A stretch of 64,000 nt of DNA from Bacteroidota bacterium (GCA_029974985.1 JARKQC010000203.1:64458-128457); one strand, 5' to 3'; numbered from the stretch's first letter, positions 53,935 to 62,875 are shown. A program made the numbers and translations. Notes: generated by a model not told the origin, from the sequence alone.

Positions 53935-55392
53935 ATGAAAATTAAATTATATAACTCATTATCTAAACAAATTGAAGAATTTAATCCCGTAAATCAAGAT
54001 GAAGTAGGCTTATATTCCTGTGGACCAACAGTTTATAATTTTGCTCATATTGGAAATATGAGGGCATTTTTATTTGCCGACCTATTGCAAAGAATATTAA
54101 GAACCGTAGGCGGTTATAATGTAAAATGGGTAATGAATATTACTGATATTGATGATAAAACAATTAGAGATAGTCAAATAAATTCGCCCGCTTGGTTAGC
54201 CGAAATGGGTGAGCAAACTAATTCGGAAATCGAAAATTTAAAGAAATTAACTGAATTTTATCAAGATGCTTTTTTAGATGATATTTCAAGTCTTGGAATA
54301 AATATTGAGCATTTCTATGCTTTGCCCGCCGCGACTGATTATATTGATGAAATGCAAGATTTAATTCGAAAAATTATGAAAAATGGGTATGCCTATATCG
54401 CTGGAAATTCGGTTTATTTCGATGTTGAAAAATGGCGACACAACGATAAATATGGTAAACTTTTTAAAATAGATTTTGATAATTTTAAAAAGGGTGCAAG
54501 AATAGATAGCGATGAATACGAGCGTGAACATATTAGTGATTTTGTTCTATGGAAAGAAAAAAAGGAAAACGAACCATTTTGGGATTTCGAAATTGACGGT
54601 AAAAATTTACAGGGAAGACCGGGTTGGCATATCGAATGCTCCACAATGGAATACGAACTTCTTGGATTGCCATTTGATATTCATACAGGTGGAGTGGACT
54701 TGAAATTTCCTCACCACGAAGATGAAATCGCACAAAGCAAAGCTGGCTATGATTGCGAACCCACTAATTATTGGCTTCATAATGATTTTTTAGAAGTCGA
54801 AGGTGAGAAAATGTCTAAATCTGCTGGCAATTTCTATACTCTTAGAGATTTAACTCAAAAAGGTATCGAACCGCTCGATATTAGATTTACTATGCTTAGC
54901 GCCCACTATAGAACAAAATTAAATTTCACATTCGCGGGTCTTGATTCCCAGAAAAAAGCTCGAAGACGCGTTCAAGAATTTATATGGTCCTTACTCGATG
55001 ATAAAACAAGTGGCGATATAATCGTTGATAGTGATAAATTTAGAAACGATGTATTATCTCAACTTGCAAACGATTTACATACTCCTAAAGCATTAGCAGA
55101 AATATTTTCCTTCATTAATTCTAATGAACCAGATAAATTTACAGAAGACACTAAAACTAAATTACTAAATATCTTTAGAGAAATTAATAATATATTTGAT
55201 GTATTTAGTTTCGAAGCTAAACCAGAAGAAATAAATCAAATTCCACAAGATATTATTAATTTGGCAGATGAAAGATGGCAAGCAAAAAAATCAAAAGACT
55301 ATGCAAAGTCTGATGAATTAAGAAAAAAGATATTAGAATTAGGATGGGAAATTACAGATGCCAAAGAAGATTACAAAATCATCAAATTATAA
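53935..55392 (+). CDS. cysS: Cysteinyl-tRNA synthetase
   Basis: The 485-residue class I synthetase has YSCGPTVYNFAHIGNMR (HIGH motif HIGN; zinc Cys near 28), GRPGWHIECSTM (zinc Cys), GGVDLKFPHHEDEIAQS, KMSKSAGN (KMSKS) near 300, and a C-terminal helical anticodon-binding domain. It charges tRNA-Cys. The last 35 bp overlap the next gene in another frame. Confidence 0.97.
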   Translation: MKIKLYNSLSKQIEEFNPVNQDEVGLYSCGPTVYNFAHIGNMRAFLFADLLQRILRTVGGYNVKWVMNITDIDDKTIRDSQINSPAWLAEMGEQTNSEIENLKKLTEFYQDAFLDDISSLGINIEHFYALPAATDYIDEMQDLIRKIMKNGYAYIAGNSVYFDVEKWRHNDKYGKLFKIDFDNFKKGARIDSDEYEREHISDFVLWKEKKENEPFWDFEIDGKNLQGRPGWHIECSTMEYELLGLPFDIHTGGVDLKFPHHEDEIAQSKAGYDCEPTNYWLHNDFLEVEGEKMSKSAGNFYTLRDLTQKGIEPLDIRFTMLSAHYRTKLNFTFAGLDSQKKARRRVQEFIWSLLDDKTSGDIIVDSDKFRNDVLSQLANDLHTPKALAEIFSFINSNEPDKFTEDTKTKLLNIFREINNIFDVFSFEAKPEEINQIPQDIINLADERWQAKKSKDYAKSDELRKKILELGWEITDAKEDYKIIKL

Positions 55393-56284
55393 AATCAAAT
55401 CAGTTGGTATAATTGGCGTAGGGAAATTAGGCGCTACTTTATGTTTTGCATTTGATATATTAAATATACTTAAATTAGTAGTAAGTCGAAACGAAAAAAA
55501 GATTAGTCATCTGCAAAAACATACAAATAGCAATTTTAAGGGATTTAATTCAATTAATGAAATAAATGTTTTTCCAAATATTATTTTTATTACAGTTCCC
55601 GATGCTGAAATCAAAAATATAGCACAAGAATTAGCAAGCAAATTTCCAGAGAAATTATCAAAAACGATTTTTATTCATTGCTCTGGTACACTCGGACTTG
55701 ATGTATTAGAGCCTTTAAAAGATACATCTGAGGGCATAGCTGTAATGCATCCATTTCAGACTTTTTTTAATTATGATGCTATTGATTTAATGGAAATAGC
55801 TTGGACTATTGAGTGTAGCGAACATCTTAAACCAGTATTAAAGAATATGATTGAACCATTCGAAGCTAAGATTACTTTCGTTGATGAAATTAGAAAATTT
55901 GATAAAAAAAGTTATCATCTTTCGGCAATATTTGCTTCGAATTATTTAGCAAATACTATGTTTATAGCAAATAAATTGGCTGTTCAAACTGGTATCGAGG
56001 CTGAAAAGCTTATTTATCCAATTTCTACAACTGCGATTGAAAATAGTATGCCAGAGACGAATCTTTATGAATTTGCTCTTACTGGTCCCATATCTCGAGG
56101 CGATATTGATATTGTAGCAAAACATATTAAATCGTTAAAAAATGATAAATTAACTTTAAAAAATTATATTTTAATGGGTTTAGCAACGACAGAAACCGCA
56201 TATTCTGAACTAATAATTAGTGAAAATATATATTTAAAATTAAGAAAACTTTTTTTTAATGAAATAATTAAAGTATATTCGTAA
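55358..56284 (+). CDS. Rossmann-like / DUF2520 domain protein
   Basis: The 308-residue protein starts with a dinucleotide-binding fold (VGIIGVGKLGATL near residue 14, FITVPDAEI near 84, HCSGTLG near 108) and has a C-terminal DUF2520 helical domain (about 155-290, YHLSAIFASNY, LTGPISRGD). The family resembles oxidoreductases such as F420/NADP-type or ketopantoate reductases, but its substrate is unknown. The ATG at 55358 overlaps cysS by 35 bp, which suggests coupled translation. Confidence 0.85.
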   Translation: MPKKITKSSNYKIKSVGIIGVGKLGATLCFAFDILNILKLVVSRNEKKISHLQKHTNSNFKGFNSINEINVFPNIIFITVPDAEIKNIAQELASKFPEKLSKTIFIHCSGTLGLDVLEPLKDTSEGIAVMHPFQTFFNYDAIDLMEIAWTIECSEHLKPVLKNMIEPFEAKITFVDEIRKFDKKSYHLSAIFASNYLANTMFIANKLAVQTGIEAEKLIYPISTTAIENSMPETNLYEFALTGPISRGDIDIVAKHIKSLKNDKLTLKNYILMGLATTETAYSELIISENIYLKLRKLFFNEIIKVYS

Positions 56285-56318
56285 TTGTATTATTTAACTT
56301 TATTGATGAGGTTTTTGT

Positions 56319-56957
56319 ATGTATAAATATATTTCAATATTTCTATTATTTTCAACTATTTTCTTCATATCTTGTGGTGAAAAATATGAAGAATTAAAAA
56401 ATGTTGCTGAGGTTATCAAAAACGCTCCCGAAGCTGTTGATGATATGACAAAATCTATTGATAATGCTGATAAAAAGCGTGAAGAAAGACGCAAAAAAGG
56501 CGATACATTAGCTCTACATTTTTCTGAATTACAGAAATTCTTACCTGAATCTTTATCGGGATTTAAATCCGAAGAACCATCAGGGCAAACTACAAATATT
56601 ACTGGTTTTTCTATGTCGCAAGTAGAAAGAACTTATGTTGATGAAGCTAATGATAGACACATTCATATTACACTTATGGATTATAACGAAGCCTATGCAT
56701 TGTTTGCTGGAGTTGCTTATTGGGGTGCATTGGGGCTTTCACAAGAAACAAGTGACGGATTCCAAAAATCATTCAAATCCGATATCGTAGATGTTACGGG
56801 TTTGGAGGAGTATTCAAAAAGCGGTAAGTCAGCAAAGATAAATTATGCTATTGGTTATAGATTTATTCTTACAATCGAAGATAACAATGCAACTGGTACT
56901 GAATTTATAAAAGACATTGCAAATAAAATGGATTTAAAGAAGTTAGCTAATTTGTAA
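56319..56957 (+). CDS. Lipoprotein of unknown function
   Basis: The 212-residue protein has a lipoprotein signal peptide with a lipobox FISC (Cys near residue 20). A charged, helical, coiled-coil-like stretch follows (about 23-65, KKREERRKKGD) and then a compact domain (about 66-212) with no recognised family. It is probably periplasmic or outer-membrane-attached. It is the last gene of the plus-strand series starting at 48617 and is followed by a terminator. Confidence 0.75.
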   Translation: MYKYISIFLLFSTIFFISCGEKYEELKNVAEVIKNAPEAVDDMTKSIDNADKKREERRKKGDTLALHFSELQKFLPESLSGFKSEEPSGQTTNITGFSMSQVERTYVDEANDRHIHITLMDYNEAYALFAGVAYWGALGLSQETSDGFQKSFKSDIVDVTGLEEYSKSGKSAKINYAIGYRFILTIEDNNATGTEFIKDIANKMDLKKLANL

Positions 56958-57011
56958 TTCTTTACTTTTTTCTATCTATCGTAGTTTTACATTATTTTTT
57001 CTAAAAATTGG

Positions 57012-57062
57012 CGTCTATGTTAAAAGTTTTTTTAAAATTAATAAACATAGACGTTTTTTTAT
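57012..57062 (+). terminator. Terminator after the lipoprotein gene
   Basis: CGTCTATGTT at 57012-57021 pairs with AACATAGACG at 57044-57053 across a long loop that can form an inner TTAAAA/TTTTAA stem, followed by T7. It lies between convergent genes and ends the plus-strand transcript. Confidence 0.8.
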
Positions 57063-57117
57063 TTTACATACTAATAAATTGTCAGATTAAATCCTAACTA
57101 ATATAAATATTAATTTT

Positions 57118-57747
57118 TCATTCAAATCTATAAATTGGTGCTAGTGTATCTTTATGCTGAATAATTATGTTCAAATCTTTGATTAATCCATTATTAAATG
57201 AATATATCCAACCGTGAATTTGTAGAACATTGCGTTTCCAAGCATTTTGAACAATTTGGGTTCTCGCTAAATTTCTAACTTGTTCAATTACATTCAATTC
57301 CACTAATTTATCAGCCTTTGCTCTTTTATCATCAATATTATCTAAAACATCAGAATACTTATGATAAACATTTTTTAAATGTTGTAGCCAATAATTTGTA
57401 ATTCCATAATCATTATTAGTTAAAGCCGCATCAACACCACCACAATCATAATGCCCGCAAACAATAATATGTTTAACTTCTAATACCTCGACAGCATATT
57501 GCAAAACACTCATAATATTTATATCAGATTGAACGACAAGATTTGCAATATTTCGGTGAACGAATATATCACCGCTACCCGTTCCAGTAATTTCGTTAGC
57601 GGGTGTTCGGCTGTCCGAGCAACCTATCCAAAGATATTCGGGCTTTTGACCTTGGCTTAGTTTTTTAAAGAAATTGGGGTCTTTTGCCAAAGTATCTTTA
57701 ACCCATTTTTTATTACCGTCTAACAATTTTTGATAGGATTTTATCAT
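57118..57747 (-). CDS. can: Beta-carbonic anhydrase
   Basis: The 209-residue beta-class enzyme has zinc ligands Cys43 (IGCSDSR), His99 and Cys102 (GHYDCGG), with Asp45 as the dyad partner. The FVHRNIANLV and LEYAVEVL-type segments match the family. It interconverts CO2 and bicarbonate. It is the last gene of the ybaB-recR transcript, 39 bp after the upstream lipoprotein gene. Confidence 0.94.
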   Translation of the reverse strand: MIKSYQKLLDGNKKWVKDTLAKDPNFFKKLSQGQKPEYLWIGCSDSRTPANEITGTGSGDIFVHRNIANLVVQSDINIMSVLQYAVEVLEVKHIIVCGHYDCGGVDAALTNNDYGITNYWLQHLKNVYHKYSDVLDNIDDKRAKADKLVELNVIEQVRNLARTQIVQNAWKRNVLQIHGWIYSFNNGLIKDLNIIIQHKDTLAPIYRFE

Positions 57748-57786
57748 TTTTGAAATTACCCAATTTTTATAAAAAAATAGTGATAT

Positions 57787-58356
57787 TTAGAAATTAGATT
57801 CATCACGCCACTGAGAAATTTTCCATTTAGCTTCTGAGTTTGGTCTTGATATTCTAAGATTTACCCTTCCATAAATAGAAATTATATCGGTAGCACTAAA
57901 GATAATAGTTAAATTGAAACCACGTGAAATATCTTGTAAAACAGAATCACCAATTGAATTAACGACATCATTCCAATAAAGATCAATATTTTGAGTAGCT
58001 TGGAATAATCTATATGTAGTACGCATTTCTTCCTCGCGACCCCAAGATTCATCAATTCCTTTATCAAAATCTCTAAAAATAAATCTGAAATCGTCATTTA
58101 GCAATTCACCATAAACAAGAGTATCTTTGAACATATATGCATATCGAAAATTTTGGAATAAGCCATCAATACTTTTTTGATCGCTTAAAATATTATTTTC
58201 TAAATAATTCTCGACTAAACCGGGTGCAAATGGATTAATACAACTTTGATTAGTAATAATTAAAACGAAAAGTAAAAGAAAAAATAAATATAAATTTTTT
58301 ACTTTTTTTAAAGTAAAATTTAACTTTTCTAAAAAATATATCTTATTATTATTCAT
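57787..58356 (-). CDS. Lipoprotein of unknown function (paired with the next upstream gene)
   Basis: The 189-residue protein has a charged N-terminal extension (about 1-18), a hydrophobic segment and a lipobox NQSC (Cys near 39), so it is probably a lipoprotein. The mature part is an alpha+beta domain with an SNTF2-like outline ending in KWKISQWRDE. It resembles the protein at 58356-58964 in layout and end motif (WYISKWID), suggesting duplication. Its ATG overlaps the upstream stop by one base (TAATG). Function unknown. Confidence 0.65.
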   Translation of the reverse strand: MNNNKIYFLEKLNFTLKKVKNLYLFFLLLFVLIITNQSCINPFAPGLVENYLENNILSDQKSIDGLFQNFRYAYMFKDTLVYGELLNDDFRFIFRDFDKGIDESWGREEEMRTTYRLFQATQNIDLYWNDVVNSIGDSVLQDISRGFNLTIIFSATDIISIYGRVNLRISRPNSEAKWKISQWRDESNF

Positions 58357-58964
58357 TAGTTATATAAATATGCTTTAAGCATACTCCAAGAATATTTTAT
58401 AGAATCACTTACATTAATATTTACATCAATCCACTTAGAAATATACCAAAGACCATTATCGCGATTAACCATAGTAAATTGTAAGCGTCCTGCAAAATTA
58501 TTCGGAATATTTTGATTTTCATTTGTTAAATTTATAATATAATCAGATGTAAATATAGCTGAATCGGCTGTTTCTTGAATTGGTTTTCTATTTTTCCAAT
58601 GAACTATAATTCCATTTTCATTATTTATTGAACTAAAAATTGATGTTATCGAGCGTCGTTCATCTTCGAAATTCCATAAATTAAAAATTGTAGGAAATTG
58701 CGTATAAGCATCTGTAGCTGGTGTAAAAGAAAACTCATTATTTGTATTATCTTTAAAATTATAAAAACAATTCATATAATTTTCAATATTACTTGATTTT
58801 AAAGAATTTTCAAAATTTTGAATTAACATCGAAGGCTCAGTGGCGGGCAACAAACCAGAATTACCGATATCTGGCGATTCGGGGTTGCGAGTAGAAAAAA
58901 TATCACAACTTTCGATACTTAAAAGTAATATAAATAATATCAATATATATATTTTAGACTGCAA
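58356..58964 (-). CDS. Lipoprotein of unknown function, probable TTG start
   Basis: A start at TTG 58964 gives 202 residues with a lipoprotein signal (QSKIYILILFILLLSIESC, lipobox IESC). An ATG 72 bp upstream (59036) would overlap recR by 83 bp and place 24 charged residues before the signal, so TTG with an 11 bp overlap is preferred. The mature domain (about 60-202) has an NTF2-like outline and resembles the following gene product. It lies in the ybaB - recR - lipoproteins - carbonic anhydrase transcript. Function unknown. Confidence 0.65.
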   Translation of the reverse strand: MQSKIYILILFILLLSIESCDIFSTRNPESPDIGNSGLLPATEPSMLIQNFENSLKSSNIENYMNCFYNFKDNTNNEFSFTPATDAYTQFPTIFNLWNFEDERRSITSIFSSINNENGIIVHWKNRKPIQETADSAIFTSDYIINLTNENQNIPNNFAGRLQFTMVNRDNGLWYISKWIDVNINVSDSIKYSWSMLKAYLYN

Positions 58965-59547
58965 TTCTGCTTTCCAATGCTCTTGAAATTGTTGCTTCGT
59001 CTGTAAATTCGAGTGAAGACCCCATAGGTACTCCACTTGCGATACGCGTAACTTTAATATCTAATGCTTTTAATAATTTTGCAATGTAGTGAGTAGTTAA
59101 CTCTCCTTCAACCGTTGGATTAAGAGCAAGAATTACTTCTTCAATGCCATTTAATCTATTAATAAGCTCTTTTATTCTGATATCGTCTTGAGTAATGCCT
59201 TCGAGTGGATTCATTATGCCATGTAAAACGTGATATAGACCGAAAAAATCGTGAGTTTTTTCGATAACTACAACATCATTTGGCTCCTCGACGACACACA
59301 AAATTGACTTATCTCTTTTATGTGAACTACAAATATCACAAGGATCATTTTCTGTATAATTATAGCATACAGAACAATATTTTACATTCTTTTTAAGCTC
59401 GATTAAAGCTTTTGAAAAATTCTCAACTAATTCATTTGGCTGCCTGAGTAAATGAAAAGTAAGTCGCTGAGCAGTTTTCCTGCCAATCGAAGGCAAAGAC
59501 GAAAATAATTCGATAACTTTTTCTATTGATTGAGAAGTATAAATCAT
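58954..59547 (-). CDS. recR: Recombination protein RecR
   Basis: The 197-residue protein has the N-terminal helix-hairpin-helix (LPSIGRKTAQRLTFHLL), the four-Cys zinc finger (CSVCYNYTENDPCDIC near 57-72), a Toprim domain (CVVEEPNDVVVIEKT near 83) and the terminal Walker-like region. RecR works with RecF and RecO to load RecA at gaps. It sits directly after ybaB, the classic dnaX-ybaB-recR arrangement, although dnaX is not in view. Confidence 0.97.
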   Translation of the reverse strand: MIYTSQSIEKVIELFSSLPSIGRKTAQRLTFHLLRQPNELVENFSKALIELKKNVKYCSVCYNYTENDPCDICSSHKRDKSILCVVEEPNDVVVIEKTHDFFGLYHVLHGIMNPLEGITQDDIRIKELINRLNGIEEVILALNPTVEGELTTHYIAKLLKALDIKVTRIASGVPMGSSLEFTDEATISRALESRIAV

Positions 59548-59553
59548 AATTTT

Positions 59554-59880
59554 TTAAAAACCGAGATTAAGACCGGGAATATTTGGTAACATATTTTTGA
59601 TTTTTGACATTTCATCACTTGATAATTGATTAGCTTTTTCTATAGCTTTATTTACTGCGGCAACAACTAAATCCTCAATCATCGCAATATCATTTTGGGC
59701 AATAATTTCTTGCGAAATTTTAATTGAAACTAATCTTGTATTACCCGTCATCGTGGCGCTTACGAATCCACCACCAGAATCGGCTGTAACGGTCATATTA
59801 TCAAGATTGCGTTTGATGCTTTCTACTTCGTCTTGCATTTTTTTTGCTTGTTGCATCATTCCTTGAATATCGAACTTCAT
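59554..59880 (-). CDS. YbaB/EbfC family nucleoid-associated protein
   Basis: The 108-residue protein has the family pattern: MMQQAKKMQDEVESIK coiled helix, the VTADSGGGFVSATMTGN beta hairpin and the C-terminal KNMLPNIPGLNLGF-type end. It is a small dimeric DNA-binding protein. It precedes recR by 6 bp. CAAATATA at 59982-59989 (TATATTTG on the minus strand) is a possible -7 element for this transcript. Confidence 0.94.
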   Translation of the reverse strand: MKFDIQGMMQQAKKMQDEVESIKRNLDNMTVTADSGGGFVSATMTGNTRLVSIKISQEIIAQNDIAMIEDLVVAAVNKAIEKANQLSSDEMSKIKNMLPNIPGLNLGF

Positions 59881-60018
59881 ATTTTACTCCAAAAAAAAAT
59901 ACTATTCAATTTAATTAATATTAAAACGTATAAATGTAAGTTTTACTTTCATATTATTTTATTTGTTGAAAACAATATTTACAAATATAAAATTTTTTAA
60001 AATATATTAGGAGCGGAT

Positions 60019-60708
60019 ATGGGACTTTTTAGCAGAATAGCCGACGTATTCAAAGCAAATGTTAATGATGCACTTGATAAAGTCGAAGACCCCGAAAAAA
60101 TGCTAAAACAAATGGTAATCGAAATGGAAGAGTCCGTTAATAAAACTACTCTTGCCGTTGCACAAGCTATTGCCAACGAAAAAGGTTTAGAAAGGAAAAT
60201 CGAAAAAGCTCGCAAAGATAAAAGTGAATGGGAGCAGAAAGCTATGCAGGCACTACAAGCTAATAGAGAAGATTTAGCTCGTGCCGCATTAGAGAAAAAA
60301 GCTATCGCCGAGCGTAATATTAGTGATTTAGAACCAATACACGTTCAAGCAAGAGAAACAGCAAACAAACTCCGCCAACAGCTCGACTCTCTTAAAGCAA
60401 AATTAGACGAAGCACGTAGCCGCCAAAGTACATTAGTAGCACGCTCACAAGCGGCAAAAGCACAAAAGCAAATTGCTCAATCAATTAGTGGCGTAGGCTC
60501 CGATGCATTTAGTAAATTCGATAAATTTGAAGGAAAAATTGAAAAACTTGAATCAGAAGCAACTGCTTTTGAAGAACTTGCTGGTGGTAATACCTCGCTT
60601 GATGATGAATTTAAAAAATTATCTTCTGGACCCGGAATTGATAACGAACTCGAAGCAATGAAAGCAAAGTTGGGATTATTAAATTCTTCTAATACAGATA
60701 CAAATTAG
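60019..60708 (+). CDS. pspA: PspA/IM30 family protein
   Basis: The 229-residue, almost entirely helical protein starts MGLFSRIADVFKANVNDALDKVEDPEKMLKQ and has long coiled-coil helices rich in Ala, Lys and Glu. It is the ESCRT-III-like PspA/Vipp1 fold. Such proteins polymerise on and repair the inner membrane under stress. A GGAG ribosome-binding site precedes the ATG. No pspBCF genes are present; the partner is the YbjN-like gene 12 bp downstream. Confidence 0.95.
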   Translation: MGLFSRIADVFKANVNDALDKVEDPEKMLKQMVIEMEESVNKTTLAVAQAIANEKGLERKIEKARKDKSEWEQKAMQALQANREDLARAALEKKAIAERNISDLEPIHVQARETANKLRQQLDSLKAKLDEARSRQSTLVARSQAAKAQKQIAQSISGVGSDAFSKFDKFEGKIEKLESEATAFEELAGGNTSLDDEFKKLSSGPGIDNELEAMKAKLGLLNSSNTDTN

Positions 60709-60720
60709 GAAGATAGTCTA

Positions 60721-61212
60721 ATGGAAAATGAAAATGTATATCTAAATAAAGAAGAGAGTTATATTTTGGAAACACCACAAAAATTAATTGATGATACCAT
60801 TTTAAAAGTTGAAAATATTCTTAAATCAAAATTCCCTGATTACCTAACTTTTGGCAAAGGAACTTATACTATTTCTCGGGGTTCGACACAAGTTATGGTT
60901 GTTGTTAGGCCTTTTACAGAATTTGATACTTGTATTGAATGCGTTGCAAATGTGGTATCAGGCGCCGAAATAACAAATGAATTAATGCAGTATTTATTAC
61001 GTAAAAATGCAGAAATTCATTTTGGAGCTTTTGGTTTATTATTTGATAATTCTATCGTTTTTCAGCACTCAATTGCTGGAACTAATGCCGATGAGAATGA
61101 AATCGTTACTTCGATTAATGCAGTTGCAATTATTGCCGATCATTATGATGATATAATTGTTGAAATGTCTGGTGGCAAACGCGCTGTTGATAATACAGAA
61201 AATTTTGACTAA
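60721..61212 (+). CDS. YbjN / type III chaperone-like fold protein beside PspA
   Basis: The 163-residue cytoplasmic protein has no signal peptide. The segment order (helix, GTYTISRGSTQVMVVVRPF strand pair, IECVANVV, LLRKNAEIHFGAFGLLFDNSIVFQHSI) resembles the YbjN/T3SS-chaperone-like fold. These domains bind partner proteins. The immediate downstream position to pspA (12 bp, same operon) suggests a role as a PspA regulator or adaptor. The assignment is by fold pattern and moderate in strength. Confidence 0.65.
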   Translation: MENENVYLNKEESYILETPQKLIDDTILKVENILKSKFPDYLTFGKGTYTISRGSTQVMVVVRPFTEFDTCIECVANVVSGAEITNELMQYLLRKNAEIHFGAFGLLFDNSIVFQHSIAGTNADENEIVTSINAVAIIADHYDDIIVEMSGGKRAVDNTENFD

Positions 61213-61230
61213 AACTAATTTTCTTTTTTT

Positions 61231-61272
61231 GAGACGAAATTATTTTTTAAAAATAGTTTCGTCTTTTTTTAT
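61231..61272 (+). terminator. Terminator of the pspA operon
   Basis: GAGACGAAATTATTTTT (61231-61247) pairs with AAAAATAGTTTCGTCTT (61250-61266) with one G-T pair, followed by T7. The stem is long and starts 18 bp after the stop. Confidence 0.88.
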
Positions 61273-61366
61273 TGCAAATAACTCATTAGAAATCAATAAA
61301 TTCTATTTGTGTAATAATTTATATCAAAAGGTGAGCGAGAGCATCTTGCTTGTCATTATCATTTTA

Positions 61367-61394
61367 TCATTCTGAACGAAGTAGAAAATCTTTT
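61367..61394. repeat. Dispersed intergenic repeat fragment (TCATTCTGAACGAAGT family)
   Basis: The sequence TCATTCTGAACGAAGTAGAA then AATCTTTT resembles the 'TCATTCTGAACGAAGTGAAGAATCT' type of short intergenic repeat seen in many Bacteroidota and related genomes. The upstream stretch 61331-61355 (GAGCGAGAGCATCTTGCTTG) has the same flavour. It lies between the pspA terminator and the end of the unknown gene at 61480. Confidence 0.5.
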
Positions 61395-61479
61395 TTCAGT
61401 TAGAAACCTAATACTTCCCAATAATATTTGACTTTTTATCAGTAAAACCTCATAATGATAATCATTTAATAAAAAAAAA

Positions 61480-62730
61480 TTAAATAACAAAAGAAATACT
61501 TTTATTGGCGGATATAGTTGCACCCGTTGGTGACTCAATGGTTTTTATATGATTGTTTTCAGAATAATGAATTGACAAAAGTAGTAATCCTGATTGCGAC
61601 ATATATTTACTTAAAATTGAAGCAAAATGTTCGACGTTTTGAATTGTTGAAACTTCTTTTATAAAATCATTTCCTAAAAATTTGATAATATCACAAAGAG
61701 TAATTCCAATATCAATTTCGTGATATTTAATAGAGACATCATTTTTTAATTTATTAATATTGAATTGCGAACGAAAAACAAATGTATATAAACGCGTTTT
61801 ATTGTTTAGCGTGAAGGGAAAAGTCCAATGATAAGGTGAGTTTCCAGAAGTACAAATATGATTCCACAAATGCATTGATTCAATAAATTTCTGTAATCTA
61901 ATAGGAATATTATCCATCAATTCCGAAATTGAACTTGATGATATTTTAGATAGTAATTTAAAAAAACAAAATTCATTACTGTCGCTATTTAGAGAATAGA
62001 AATTGAATTTTAGATTACTATCGCTTAAATTTCCATAAAAGTTATCTTTAAAATTGGAAATAATATTATTTAAGCTATTGGGAATTTTGTTTTCGTAAGA
62101 ATTAAAAAAATCATATTGAAATTCATCAATATATTTCAAATCCTCAAAATAATTATAAGCTATTACAAATAAATCATATTCAAAAGGTAAATCCGACTCA
62201 GCCATCCAAAATAATGCTCTTGCAAACGAATCAGTTTTATATTTTTCATTCCTTGGTACTTTCGTATAAAATTTATAAAATTTCAACAAATCATCTTTAT
62301 AAATCATATTTTTAAAAGTTAAAAATAAATCTGAAGTATAAAGATATAATTCTGAATATGGTAAATCAAGAATTCTAACAATATCTTCTTTTTTTCTTTT
62401 TATTCCTTGAATATGAGATTGAACGGAATGAACTTTTAAAACTAAATTTGGCTCGACTTCTTCAATCTTAAAAAATATATCATCGCCTTGCAATAAGCCC
62501 TTGTGTAATTGACAAGTAAAATCTCCATTGGGCAATCTTACTATTCCGATACCCTCATCAATTAAAGATAAAATTTTTCCTTGAACTATTTCTCCTAAAC
62601 GAAAATTTCTAAGTTTTGGATTTTTTTCTTTTGGTTTTGGTCTTTTGTATAAATAGGAGAAACTATGCCCTTCGGCATTTACTTTTTGGACACCTTCGCC
62701 TAAATTCATTTGAAAATTCAAATCTTCCAT
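61480..62730 (-). CDS. Protein of unknown function with an N-terminal OB/FliK-like segment
   Basis: The 416-residue protein has no signal peptide. Residues about 42-105 (LGEIVQGKILSLIDEGIGIVRLPNGDF then LQGDDIFFKIEEVEPNLVLKV) look like the small beta-barrel found in FliK-type hook-length proteins and OB-fold proteins. The remainder is Asn/Ser/Phe-rich and helical, with a C-terminal ~90-residue alpha/beta region (FTLNNKTRLYTFVFRSQ...LSIHYSENN). That end also recalls the FliK C-terminal domain in outline. No flagellar gene is in the window, so this is only a weak resemblance. Probably cytoplasmic; function unknown. An AGGAGTAT sequence precedes the ATG. Confidence 0.55.
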   Translation of the reverse strand: MEDLNFQMNLGEGVQKVNAEGHSFSYLYKRPKPKEKNPKLRNFRLGEIVQGKILSLIDEGIGIVRLPNGDFTCQLHKGLLQGDDIFFKIEEVEPNLVLKVHSVQSHIQGIKRKKEDIVRILDLPYSELYLYTSDLFLTFKNMIYKDDLLKFYKFYTKVPRNEKYKTDSFARALFWMAESDLPFEYDLFVIAYNYFEDLKYIDEFQYDFFNSYENKIPNSLNNIISNFKDNFYGNLSDSNLKFNFYSLNSDSNEFCFFKLLSKISSSSISELMDNIPIRLQKFIESMHLWNHICTSGNSPYHWTFPFTLNNKTRLYTFVFRSQFNINKLKNDVSIKYHEIDIGITLCDIIKFLGNDFIKEVSTIQNVEHFASILSKYMSQSGLLLLSIHYSENNHIKTIESPTGATISANKSISFVI

Positions 62731-62845
62731 TCGATACTCCTATTTATATTATTATCGTCATAATCACTAAAATATTGAATTATTTATAATTAATAAGTTT
62801 TATGAATTGTAAATGAAAACTTATCATCAAAATTGTTAAATTATT

Positions 62846-62875
62846 TTTGATTTTAATAAATAAATCTTATATTTG
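62846..62875 (+). promoter_or_regulatory. Bacteroidota-type promoter of the arylsulfotransferase-like gene
   Basis: TTTG (62846-62849), 18 nt spacer, TATATTTG (62868-62875). Initiation near 62882 gives a leader of about 29 nt before the ATG at 62911. This is the cleanest match to the -33/-7 consensus in the window. Confidence 0.65.
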
